From: Neopestalotiopsis rosae
Lineage: Eukaryota; Ascomycota; Sordariomycetes; Amphisphaeriales; Sporocadaceae
Assembly (NCBI GenBank): GCA_023078685.1
Contig: JALGAS010000006.1
Coordinates: 4,216,001-4,280,000 of the forward strand
Direction: 5' to 3'
Length of the DNA stretch: 64,000 bases
In this document: piece after piece, positions 34,414 to 44,924 of the stretch
Layout of the letters: each line of letters starts with the position of its first letter
Numbering within the stretch: position 1 is the first letter of the stretch
Notes under the pieces: generated by a model
What the model was told of the DNA's origin: nothing
Database searches by the model: none
Seen by the model: the letters and a program-made list of their open reading frames with translations, nothing else
Made by a program: the position numbers and the translations under genes

Positions 34414-35520
34414 CTACTGCACTTTTCCTCTCGAATCGACTGGCCAGATCTCCTCTATGACTCCCTTTCGATGGGCGTAGTAAAAGTCGTGCAGATTTAT
34501 GGTGGGATCAATATGACTGGGAATCATCTCCACGACGTCGCCAACCTCGAGCGCTGGAGTACCATCATCCTCCCAGGTCAACGAGCCGTGCTCATCGCCG
34601 AGGACGCCGTATGCATAGCGCGAATCTTTGCACTCGGCCAATCCGCTGTCCGTGGTCAGCGACTTGAGGCCAGTATCGATGGTAACGGCCCGCGGGCCCT
34701 GGCGACTGAGCACCGTCGACAAGATGGTGAGGCTGTTGGAGTAGAAGGGCCCGACTGCGTTGCGGTAATCCGTGTCCATGAAGATAAAGGATCCGGGTTG
34801 GACCTCGTTGACGCCTGACACCGTGACGCAGAACTCGGCCGTTCCCGTCCCGCCCGTCGTCACCACACCCATGTCGAACCCATCCTTCCGTAGTGCCTCG
34901 GCCGTGCTCGTCAGTGTCCGCATCGATTTCAAGCACTGCTGCTCTCGGTCCGCCCGGTCGTGCAAGTGCTGCAGATGACCCTCATAACCCTGGATTCCAA
35001 TGATTTTGAGATGCTTCAGCGTCTTAATGTGCCGCGCCAGAGCCAAGGCCGGCTCGCCTGCAGCCACGCCCGTGCGATGCAGGCCTACGTCTAGATCGAT
35101 CAAAACACTGATCGGCTGTTCAATGCCCGAAGATGCAAGCGCTTCATTGATGGCGCTGGCCCCGATTGCGCTGTCCACGACGATGCGGATCTGGGGATGT
35201 TTGCGGTACAGCTCGACAAGTCTCTTGACCTTGGCAGCACCAATGATTTCACAGGTGATGAGCAAGTCGTCGAAGCCGGCTTCAGCAATGACTTCAGCCT
35301 CACTCAACTTCGCCACGCAACCGCCCTTGCAGCCAGCAGCGGCGAGCTTCTTGGCCAAAATGGCACTCTTGGTGGTCTTGAGGTGAGGTCGTATGGAGAC
35401 GCCAGTCGGTAGCAGCTTCTCTGTAAGTTTCTTGATGTTGGCCTCCATGAGGTCGAGATCGACGATCATAGAAGGCGTGTCCAGGCTTTGGACGCTGTCG
35501 CCAACTTTTGGGGAGTACAT
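34414..35520 (-). CDS. D-threonine aldolase / D-serine dehydratase-like PLP enzyme
   Basis: This is a fold-type III PLP enzyme (alanine-racemase N-terminal fold) acting on D-hydroxy amino acids. The single exon of 368 residues begins near LDTPSMIVDLDLMEANI and carries the cofactor segment RPHLKTTKS (probable PLP lysine 48). DVGLHRTGV, GYEGHLQH and VTTGGTGTAEF (phosphate loop) also match the family. The metal site near the C-terminus is H336-x-D338 in PSHIDPTINLHD. In characterised family members, His plus Asp is the D-threonine aldolase pair, while D-serine dehydratases have His plus Cys, so aldolase-type chemistry is favoured. The open frame extends upstream to 35634 from a TTG only, so the ATG at 35520 is taken. 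The gene stands alone. Confidence 0.88.
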   Translation of the reverse strand: MYSPKVGDSVQSLDTPSMIVDLDLMEANIKKLTEKLLPTGVSIRPHLKTTKSAILAKKLAAAGCKGGCVAKLSEAEVIAEAGFDDLLITCEIIGAAKVKRLVELYRKHPQIRIVVDSAIGASAINEALASSGIEQPISVLIDLDVGLHRTGVAAGEPALALARHIKTLKHLKIIGIQGYEGHLQHLHDRADREQQCLKSMRTLTSTAEALRKDGFDMGVVTTGGTGTAEFCVTVSGVNEVQPGSFIFMDTDYRNAVGPFYSNSLTILSTVLSRQGPRAVTIDTGLKSLTTDSGLAECKDSRYAYGVLGDEHGSLTWEDDGTPALEVGDVVEMIPSHIDPTINLHDFYYAHRKGVIEEIWPVDSRGKVQ

Positions 35521-38500
35521 CTTGACACACAGGCAGGCAGTCTGTTCCGAGCGAGTGATTGTCAAGCGTTGGGGAAAGTTTCTGGGGCAAAACAATGTCT
35601 GTGATTTCTCAAGTCCTGGATGACAAACAAGCAAGGAAACAGATACGGACTGTTATTCACTTTTCAATGTTCCAGTTGTTGCCTTCCAGTAATATGGTTG
35701 TTCCTGTAAAGAGCGTGATTTGATTGGTGTCTTGTCACAGCTGTTTGTAATGGGCAACTAGCACCCCGCATTAGATTAGATAGGAGGCAGGAACGAGGTC
35801 CGACTATAGATCGGGACGGCCTGGGGGAACGCGGGAGGTGGAGACTTTGAGCTCGTAACGTTGATTTATTTATCGATACGGGAATGACATTGAATAAAAG
35901 TTGAATTGGGCAAGCTTTTGAAATAAGTTATGGGTATGCTAAATGTGACTTGGCTGTGAGTCTATAGGATCCTGGCTGAGGCTGTTCCAGAAATTAGTCG
36001 CCGAGCGGCAGCCTGACCCGGATGCACTCTTTTCTATATGGCTCGAGGCTATCATGGCCATGGCCGTTCTGCGATAATCTGCTCTTGTTCGATTCATAAC
36101 TAGGCATCAAATTGCCAGAGCTTCACAGGCAAATTCGTAAGTTTCCCAGAATTGATTGCAACCTCCGTGATCGGGGCAGTCGGCCGCTGATCCTCTGGGT
36201 TAGTCTTCTTGGCACCATTCTTCAACCTGTATGGTCTTGTACTTCGGAGCCTCCCCAGATCATAGCAGATAAAAAAGCGTCCCTTATTATAACCAATGTC
36301 TGGGTGATTTCAAACGCACGGCTTTGTCCATGCACTCGATATTATTACTATAAATACTCTCGTCATTATGGAAATGGCGGAGACGATACATACACTATTT
36401 GGATCAAGATTCACCAGGTATGGAACTTCGTTTTACACAAGAATAATGTTTGGACGCTTTGTTAGTGGACGGCCGGTTTTCAATCTTGAATCGACGTCAG
36501 AGACATGCATCATCTGGGCCTCATTTTTGCTATATCTGGCTGCAATTACCTGCTATAAAGGCTGCTACAGAAAAATAACTATGCCGTTTTTGCTACAGCC
36601 GCCAATGGCCAGAGTTGTTCGATATTGCGCACAGGGCTAGACCGGAATGCAGATGGGCATGTTGTTCAGCCACGCATTTAACAATATCTATAAGAGCTGT
36701 GAATAAGGTATCCATCTGAGAAATAGTTGAGTTCTATGATCATATTCCTAGCTCGCTCTCTGGTCTTCTGAAGAATTTGGCAGAGTGTCTATGATATTAA
36801 ATCCCCTTGTCAAAGTCTCAAATACTCTTCTTGCTAATGTGAACATGCGGATCGCCTCAAACTTTCCGTCTTTTACTTACTTCTCTACGACCCTCTGTGT
36901 GTCAACTATGGCGATGCCCCCATGGAGCATCCTTCACTCTGCCTCTTCAGGCAAGCTAATTTTCTCAGCGCACTTTCCCCATGTCCAAGATAGTGATTAA
37001 TGCACCACCGTTTTGGGCTGAGGAGCATCTCCTCCTGGGGGACGCCGCTTACATTCATGCCCGATGGAACCTGCTCCTCAACATGTTAGACGTGAACAAT
37101 TCGCCAGAGGCTTGCTGGGGCGCTCAGCTTACGGCCGATTCCTGGACTCCCGGGTTTTCGAATGTACTAGATCCAAATTGTCGTCCCTGCGCCAGATTCT
37201 AGGATGTGTCGTGTTGCACAAGTCAAACCTGTTGTTACCATTGAAGAGCTATCACTTGAAGTCTTTGATCATATGATACATGTTTAAAAATCAGCATCAA
37301 GGTGAGCGTGTCCCAAACAGGGAAGGCATAACAACGACTTCAGGTTGGAAGTCCATTACTAGATGAGAGAGACACGCCTAAGTAGAAGAACATGCCAATC
37401 CTAGAGAAGTATGTGAGTTGTGAATTTCTACGAGCATGAACTAGAGTTGAGATCTACAACACCTTTGACATTACCAGGTATATTGTTATCAAGGGCAGTT
37501 GTAGACCAACCTAGTCAACTCCAAATTGATGCTGCAGGCTCTCCTGGGGCCGCTGGCTGAATTTGGGTTCTTGATCTCGGTGTGAGTAACTTCAGAATGT
37601 GGCGCATTTTTGCATCTCCTGCTTCAGTTATCGAGATCTCAAGGTAGGTAGATGAATAATGTTCAAACGCTCTGTTTTGAAGAGAACGCTGTTTTGTCGT
37701 AGTATCCAATTACATTCATGGAGATCCAGAGGCGAATCAAGCGTGATCCGCTTCTTGGATTCGGTGAGATTATACACATATATTAGGAGGTGTCAAGGCG
37801 TTAGAAATCAAAGGGCAGAGCGGACATATTTAGACGAATTTCTTTTTAAGCTCAATGCAACCACCGAAAGCCATCAGGGTCCATAAAGGCCCAAGTTCTG
37901 AGATGACTTGTCAAAAAAGCGTGTGGTCATACTTAGAGTTTCCTTGGAGGATTTTGACTTCCCACACATCTTGACGATCAGAAAGACAAATTGCGTACAT
38001 GGCCAGTAAATAGACTTTTTCTATCTCCGCGTCCTGGAAGTCGATCTCTGTTGGTGGCCGCTGCCAATCCACATGGGGTGTTAGAAGCACGGATAAGATT
38101 GGGCTGGACTATATCTCTGGGGCCTTCTATTGTTGCTCCCCTTTAGTGGTGAGCGCTCACAGATTCGGCACGTTGCAGGATCCCCTAATGTTTGTTCGGC
38201 TGACAGACAGCAAGGAGCCAGGCGACCAAGGCAGGGAGCAGGGGCTCCTTCGGGGGCTCTGCTTGAACCTAGTTCTCCCGCCCCAACCCACCCCCAAGCA
38301 CCTTCTTTTGGCATGGAAGTTCAACGGGAAGCCAACCACAAAGAGATGATCGGCCGCCCTAGAGCCGCTGGTGCATTCACTTTCCCACCTTTCACCTGTT
38401 CACCTGCATCGCACCCTTCCACTTCTCTACCTTGCCCATTCAATCATTCACTCACTCAATCACTCACTTATCCTCACCTCCTAACATCTTAACTTGATCT

Positions 38501-38650
38501 TGGAAGCAATTTCCTAGGAACGACTCCCTTACTTGCGCGCCTTGCTTCAATTGCGCATTCTTTTCTTGACAAACATTACGACCCATCTTACTCCTCTGTT
38601 ATCGTGCACTGCCTGCGTGCCTCCTTGCACGGGAATCATTATCAGCAAAC
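35521..38650. other. Long intergenic region with weak remnants
   Basis: This 3.1 kb holds no intact gene. AT-rich, fragmentary frames run from 36.1 to 37.8 kb. On the minus strand about 38098-37908 there is a 65-codon open stretch without ATG, followed near 37905-37865 by WAFMDPDGFRWLH in another frame, faintly like the end of a glyoxalase/VOC domain. The last 300 bp before 38651 is a pyrimidine-rich leader for the Eaf gene, with CACT/ACTC repeats around 38440-38475. Confidence 0.45.
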
Positions 38651-39693
38651 ATGGCCGCCGCCGGGATCATAGATCCAACCAAAGTCGGCAAATACCCAGT
38701 CGTGCTCAGCGACGCGCTCCTGGGCAAGAGGTCGAGCGAAGTCTACACTGGTGTCAGATGTAAGTGATATTCAACGTCTTACCCAGTGGCAACTCAATCA
38801 ATGCGCCATGTAACCGGCTGCTAACCTAGCCTGCCATAGATAATCACAGACCAGATCCGGCACCGGATTCCGCGAAACTGCGACAAAATGTCACCTTCAA
38901 GGGCAACTTCGATATGTTATACGGAGACAAGGGCAATATTCACAAATACCGGGGCAACCGTACCAGCAATGAAAATCAATATGTTTTGATCTTTGACCCC
39001 AACAGAGAGGTCTTTGTGCTGCACAAGGTGGACTCGACATTCAACATGAACCTCATCCAGACACCAGACAACAAGAACGCAGACAATCTGAAGAAGCAAT
39101 ATCCCCATCTACCGAACAGCACTGCTGAGAGCTCAACCACCAAGACCAAGGCCAAGGCTGGTGGCGGCGCCAAGGGAACAAAGGCTCAAAAGGCGGCACC
39201 TCCAAAGCCATCTAAACCGGCCGCACCAGAGAAGCGCAAGAATGGCTCGGATGACGAGGAGGACAGCGACGACGGCGATGTGCTAGAAATTGATTTCGGC
39301 GACACCGCAGCTCCTAATCGTGACTTCTCTCCCGCCTTCCCGCCTCGGAGATTTAGCGAATTTGCCGCGCAAAATGAGGAGGAGGAAGATGATGCCGACG
39401 GGGAAGATGAGGACGAGGAAATGAGCGAACAGGAACACTTTCCGCTTCCATCGCCGATTGTGCACCAATCTTCTGTGCCGGAAGTTGAGACTGTCCCCAA
39501 CAACACGATTTCACTCACCTTTGATGACGATTCAGCGTCAGAAGAGGATGAGGAGCCGGCCCCAGCCCCAGCTCCAGTACAGGAGCAGCAAGAACAAGAC
39601 GATGACGACGACATGGAAGACGACTTGGAGGCTGCCCTTGAAGCCGAATTGGCGGGAGCCGACTCGGAGAGCGATGTCAGCGAAGAAGACTAG
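38651..39693 (+). CDS. RNA polymerase II elongation factor Eaf-like
   Basis: This is an ELL-associated-factor (EAF) N-terminal domain protein, expected to act in the nucleus on Pol II elongation. Exons 38651-38759 and 38840-39693 flank an 80-nt intron (GTAAGT/CCATAG); the splice forms a Tyr codon in VRYNHRPDP. The product is 320 residues. Residues 1-125 form the EAF domain: KVGKYPVVLSDALLGK, VTFKGNFD, ENQYVLIFDPNREVFVLHKVDSTFNMNL. After a basic linker (KTKAKAGGGAKGTKAQKAA) comes a very acidic tail with SDDEEDSDDGD, EEEEDDADGEDEDEE and a final DDDDDMEDD and SESDVSEED run, like the transactivating tails of animal EAFs. Ser-Asp/Glu clusters suit casein kinase II. Confidence in the domain is high. 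Confidence 0.92.
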
Positions 39694-40997
39694 ATCGTTG
39701 CAAATCAATGTTCCAACAGTCCCGCATCAAAGGAGCAGTGGCATGATGAGCACAACATGGTGGCTTACACCAATATGATACCCCTTTCAGTTTCAACTTC
39801 ATTCTCTGAGTTATTGGTTTCTCTACAGCAGCATTGTTTGGCTGGGTTCAATATGGATGGCCGCGCCTATTTGGGAGAGAGGGTACGCACCGATCTGCCT
39901 GAGGTGCCGGGAGGCCACCCTCTTGCAGAAAAAGAGTACGATTATTTCGGCGTTACTGTTGAGTGTCTTGAATCGCGCTATGGACAGTGTGATGCGAATG
40001 GGCTCACGGCGACAGCAAGATAGCTGGGCCATTCTTTGGGTATTTACGTGTCTTTGCACACCACTTGTGGGAAACGGTGGGCTTGTTTATTACGCCCAGG
40101 AAACTTAGCATCGCCAATCTATTAGCTCAGCTCAGCTCAGGCAATACTTTGGCCACCGGAAGATCTTGGCGATACCACGTAGTCACTACAGATAGAGAAA
40201 CCATTTCCGCAATGTGACCTATTCGGCTGAGACACAGGTACAACCGGGATCGTTGATATTATTCGCTTGCTTAACCCGCCTGATGAATTCAATGTATGAT
40301 GATATTTTCTGCATGTTGATAGCCTGTTGGAAGCTGAAGGATCATTGACGATCACGACAGTAAAATAGAATACAGGGTAATATTGCAGCTGAGGTATGTA
40401 TCTAGACAGCCAACGTACAATAAGTGTAGATCTGCGTCAGCCATTCACCCTGGCACTATGTAGCAACCCGGCGGACTCGGAAGTCAGTTCGGCGGGACTC
40501 GCCCGGCTAGCCGGGTTTGCCTCTAAACCTTCTGGGCATGGGAAAACGTTAGGGGCCCATTCCCAAACCTCAGTGCACTCCGGCGCCTTATGTGTGTTAC
40601 GAGATTGAAGCGGGGTGGGGACTAAATGGGCTTGGCATCACTGTAGATGGCGACCTCAGGGGGCTCCGCCCTCCACTAAAAACAGGCGCTACCAGGCTAA
40701 AGCGTGCCTGTGTTCCGATCCACCAACGAAACAAACATGCAGCACATGCAGCGAGCGTAGCGTTACGGGTTCCGCTGCCTAAGCTGAAATTGGGGGATCC
40801 GATGGCCTTCAACTTTTACAACCTCGTACTCTTCACAATCGATACACCTAACAGAATTGTACCGCTTTCAAGTTTTTACCAGTTGCGTTCGAGCTGGAAG
40901 AAGCGAGCGAATCTCAGCAAAGTCTCAAGACTTTCCTAGAAACCAGACACAACCTGCCTGGTTGCAATTTTACTCGATCCACCTCACATTCATCACC
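39694..40997. other. Intergenic, no gene seen
   Basis: This 1.3 kb between the Eaf-like gene and the SH3 gene contains a (GCTCA)3-type repeat at about 40125-40139 and short chance frames. The final 250 bp is probably the SH3 gene promoter and leader. Confidence 0.5.
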
Positions 40998-41872
40998 ATG
41001 GTCGGCATGGACAGACAAGAGATCATCGCGACGAACAAGTCGCTGCGCTTGATCAAGAATGTGCGCTTTGCCTCTGTTTGCGCAAATAAAAAGCCAACGA
41101 TAATGTGATCTGACATGATATTCAGGAACTCGAACACCTGCTGGAAAAGGGTGTCGTGGACGACGCAACCTTTGACTCCATCATGCGCACACTCCCAGGC
41201 GAGACTTCGCTCTCCAGCGCCGCTACGCCAGCAGCAACCCGCCAGACCTCGGTGGCCAGCCCAGCCCCGAGCCACAATCCCATCTCGCCGCCAGTAAACT
41301 CCATGGCCAATCTGGCCATCGGCTCGAACCCGGCCCCCTCGCCCGCGCCCCCGGCCTACCACACCACCGGCCCGCCCTCGCTCCCATCCCGGAACGGACC
41401 CCCGCCGCCGCCGCCCACCAAGCCCGTCATTGCGCACGCCAAGGCCCTGTACAAGTACACGGCCGCCGACGACCGCGACCTGAGCTTTGACCGCGACGAC
41501 AAGATTGCCGTGTTCGAGTACATGAACGACGACTGGTGGATGGGCAAGAACCAGCGCACCGGCGCCGAGGGCATCTTCCCCAAGAACTACGTCGAGATTG
41601 ACCAGGCCGCCGAAAAGGCCGGCTTCTACGCCCCCGCCCAGCCCGTCTACGCTCCTCAGCAGCAGGCTGGCGGATACCCGCCGCCGCCGCAGGGCCAGAA
41701 CCCTTACAACTCCAACGTGCCACCCATGGCCGTCGCCGAGGGCAGCGGCGAGCAATCCCAGGGCGGAAAGGGCAGCGAAATGGGCAAGAAGTTTGGAAAG
41801 AAGCTCGGAAACGCTGCCATTTTCGGTGCTGGTGCTACGTTGGGTGGAAACCTTGTCAACAGCATCTTCTAA
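40998..41872 (+). CDS. SH3-domain protein, Lsb1/Pin3-like
   Basis: This is a predicted cortical-actin or endocytic adaptor of the Las17-binding type. Exons 40998-41060 and 41126-41872 flank a 65-nt intron; the product is 269 residues. The N-terminal helix (LEHLLEKGVVDDATFDSIMRTLP) resembles yeast Lsb1/Lsb2. A Pro/Ala/Ser linker with PPPPPP (about 112-118) precedes an SH3 domain at 124-180, with ALYKY, the DDWWMG tryptophan pair and GIFPKNYVEI. A Pro/Gln/Gly-rich segment follows. The C-terminus (about 243-269) is a run of small residues and Lys spaced as a glycine zipper (GKKFGKKLGNAAIFGAGATLGG). The relation to Lsb1/Pin3 rests on this order of parts, not on alignment. Confidence 0.9.
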
Positions 41873-42640
41873 GCAAGAGAAGGTCGAGAGGAATCACTTG
41901 GTTTCTCTGGTCTTGAGCCGTCGAAAGACAGTCGGGCGGCTCCATACGAGAGCCATATGTGCTTTCACTGGAGGTTGTCCACGAGTTTGGGAATTGCATG
42001 TTTTAATATCACGGTTCAGGGCATTTCTTGGGTTTCCTTTCTAGTTCCGGTATGGGTCAAATTGTACATAGTCAATGGCATTGTTTCTCGCAGCTGATTT
42101 GATTTTTGAGTCTAGATTTGACTGCCTTGTGACAATGCTTATTGAAAGGCAGTTGATGGGATACTCTTGCAATACTGACTGGGGGCTGGTCACACTGGAA
42201 TGGAGCATGAGAGAACATCCATGTTGGTCGACTAATTCCCGTCCAACCTGTGGTAGCTCTCTGGTAAGAACGAGGACGAATACCTTCTGGCCCAGGCTGG
42301 TAGTCTCAAAAGGCGGCCACCTAGCACAAGCACTCGATATCAAAGATGGAAGGATCTCCGAGCTCTTCCAGCCTCAGTGGCCTGAGGATTACTTAAATTG
42401 AGGCTATTACTCACCATTCGTCGAGGTCTTGGCCTTGCTTTCTCTGGCAGTGACGGCGAGTTGAATCGTCTCGCTTTACGGTACCAGCTTGGTTCTGGCA
42501 TAACTAAAATCTTCTACGCCCATATAAACCACCCTCGCAAGAAAGACTCCAAGATAGCACTGGAAATTGCATTCGAGATACTGCAGGCCAATGCGACTGG
42601 TAGATGTCTACCAATCCTCGATCACTACTGCCCTTGGCTC
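41873..42640. other. Intergenic, no gene seen
   Basis: This 0.8 kb follows the SH3 gene. Plus-strand frames at 42075-42401 and 42398-42667 are open but carry no recognisable motif; the second ends in the AT-rich block next to the retroelement relic and may be decayed element sequence. Confidence 0.4.
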
Positions 42641-42654
42641 CTTGTTTTAGTATG

Positions 42655-42800
42655 GTTATTTACCTAATTTAGATATATTAAATATTTTAAATTTTAAACC
42701 TTTTCCGCTTCTTTTTTTATTATTTATTATTTCTTTTATAAAAATGTTATTATTATATTTATATAAATAGAAATTATATATAGTATTCGGGTATAGAATT
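42655..42800. repeat. AT-rich block
   Basis: About 145 bp is strongly AT-rich (runs such as TTATTATTTATTATTTC and ATATTATATTTATATAAATAG), in sharp contrast to balanced flanks. It borders the second gypsy relic. Such islands in ascomycetes often reflect repeat-induced point mutation of dead transposons or an element's untranslated end; which applies cannot be told here. Confidence 0.6.
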
Positions 42801-42845
42801 GCCCCGACTAGCTACCTAGGTATACAGGGCATTACCCAGCCCCCT

Positions 42846-43354
42846 TTACTCGTCGACAATCATACGCTTTTCAAGCCAGATCACAAAATCCTGGAGATAC
42901 TTGTCCAGCGAACGCCAAGCATTGATCGTCGCTCTCTCATTGGAGAAATGAATAGCTGCGTGTAAGGCCTCGAGCTGTTGGTGTACGATCCTCGCCTTTG
43001 TCGCCTTTGTATTATTCAGACAATGTGCCAACTGTTCGTAGAGGTCTTCCGGTTATGTGAGAGCGAAAAGGGACATTGGAACGCGGAGCTGGTGAGGTAT
43101 AGTCTCTTCCTGATGGCTTTTACTTTTCCCTCAGTCGTGGCGACTCCGAAACCATCAACCAAAAGTCCGAGGATCTGGTTTGAGTTATAGAACAGCCATG
43201 TCTTTATAGGTGACGAGGTTACTTCAGCCTTTTGGAACTCCTGGAATACGTTTCGGACATGAGCCAAATGTTCTTTGGGTGTATGACTGGATGTTTGGAT
43301 ATCGTTAATAAATGCGTCGGCGGTCGCTAGCAGCCGGTCCATAAAGCGAGCCAT
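42846..43354 (-). pseudogene. Ty3/gypsy reverse-transcriptase relic, second copy
   Basis: The frame 43354-43016 encodes ARFMDRLLA, DAFINDIQTSSHTPKEHLAHV and ILGLLVDGFGVATTE, the same order and wording as the relic at 19725-20520, with the catalytic box degraded to INDI. After VKAIRK the match stops abruptly and an unrelated-looking frame follows (43031-42846, ending in VIWLEKRMIVDE and a stop at the edge of the AT-rich block). This looks like a truncated element joined to other sequence. No LTRs were found. Confidence 0.8.
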
Positions 43355-43762
43355 ATCTGTTATCTCTACAGGTCGACCTCGTCACAATTGACACCCTCAC
43401 GATCAAATATTCGCATGATCATTAACATTGCTGTCGAGCCTATCATCTCCACACCTAGATTTGCTGTCATGTACGGAGCTTGGTCCGATTTGAAGAACGA
43501 ACACCTACCTGCCTTTGCACATGATTAGGAGAACAGATGGGGCTCTCTATACTCAAGTATCTGTACTTTTTACGATCACAATCACGAGAGGTCGTTCTTT
43601 TTACTTTCTTCATATCTCATTGAGTGTTTGCTACATCTTAACAGTGGACACTATCCACAACGAGTCAGTCCACTTCGACAACATGCTAGACGTGGTCGCC
43701 GACCGTGGTTTCTGTCGTCAATTAGGATGCTGATAGTCTCCCAATTCTTCAACAACAAATAA
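43355..43762. other. Intergenic before the tRNA gene
   Basis: Some 400 bp with short chance frames only. Confidence 0.5.
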
Positions 43763-43873
43763 GGCATTGTGGCAGAGTGGTCTAATGCGCAAGACTAGAA
43801 TGAATCCAGTACTTTACTGATCTTCTGCAATCTTGTTCCTTCGGGAGCGTCTGTTCGAATCAGGCCAATGTCG
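43763..43873 (+). tRNA. tRNA-Ser(AGA) with intron
   Basis: The acceptor stem pairs GGCATTG (43763-43769) with CAATGTC (43866-43872), with discriminator G at 43873. The D stem is GCA/TGC, a compensated change from the common GCC/GGC. The anticodon loop starts CT-AGA-A (43795-43800), so the anticodon is AGA (43797-43799). A 29-nt intron (43801-43829) sits in the usual place after position 37, and the 3' half resumes at A43830 and TCTTG, which pairs with CAAGA. A class II variable arm (TTCCTTCGGGAGC) is followed by a T arm GTCTG-TTCGAAT-CAGGC. A TTTGTTTTT Pol III terminator follows immediately. The gene looks functional. Confidence 0.93.
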
Positions 43874-44924
43874 TTTGTTTTTGCCCTTCTAGATGATGTT
43901 ATCGTGATCTAGTTGTTATGGCGAGGCTGTCGTGATTGGAGGTTGTGCTGTTGTGTGATGATCTTTTTTTTCTCTCGACACCTTGCACTATGTATGATAC
44001 CTTGGCACTAGTGTAGCTGGATCCGTGATTGAAAAGTGCTGCTCAATAGTCATTCGTCTTCGTTTCCGGGGTTATAATGGAAGCAGGAGTATACGAGGTA
44101 TCTTTTTATATGCGGTCTTTTGATGCTTATATGATATTTCAAATATATCGTGCTATTGCCCATATCAAAAATCTATGTACCAATTGCTAGCACTCGGAAC
44201 TTCCCCGGAATCACTTATCGTTACCATTCCATTGGGACTAGGGTGGGTATTGGTATCTCGCGATATCGGGTTATACACAGCGAGACAAACCGAGGTTCAC
44301 GATACTACTCATAATCATACGTTACTTGGCTAAGATTCCGGTTAAGTGTCAACTGACTGGGCTCTTGGCACAATTACCGTATGTACTGTGTAGTACGATT
44401 GGTCTGGGGGAAGGGTTTCGTCCCAAAGTACCATTTCATGGGGACAAAGTCCAGTGTAACAGCAGGTCTGGAACCACGTTTCTCTCTCTTATCTGCACGT
44501 CAAAAACTGAATATCCCACCATTGAAAGCGTACGCAAGCTGAACATGGAGTCCTGGTCCGTGGCTAAACCCCAAGCGGAAGTCTGATAAGGTATACTCCC
44601 CGCAATTCGGCATGGAGGGGGGTGGACCAGAACCCGACCGACCGTCTTCCGAAAGATAGGCAGTGCCAATCCGAGAAAAGAGAGCTCTTGTTTTGTCGTG
44701 TAGTACCGACCTACAGGTTACACGGTCAAGTCTGTCTATCTCGAGAGCCGGGAGGCGATGCGACGTGCTGGGAGGTTGTGTAGGGGTCGGGGTCGGGGCC
44801 GTAGCCGGGGGTCGTGTTAATTAATATGCTTAAGATATGCCGTCCAAGACCGCCGCAAGTACTTGGCGATTTCTTGTCGTTGCTTGTTTATTTGTTTCTA
44901 TAATCTTGAGAAATTGAAACAATA
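43874..44924. other. Intergenic upstream of the OPT transporter
   Basis: This 1.05 kb contains no gene; it should hold the OPT promoter. A GGGGTCGGGGTCGGGGCCG run at about 44783-44801 is a potential G-quadruplex about 130 bp upstream of the start codon. Confidence 0.5.

Noticed and set aside
40970..41755. 261-codon minus frame opposite the SH3 gene
   Set aside because: It is antisense to a clear SH3-domain exon and shows no motifs of its own.
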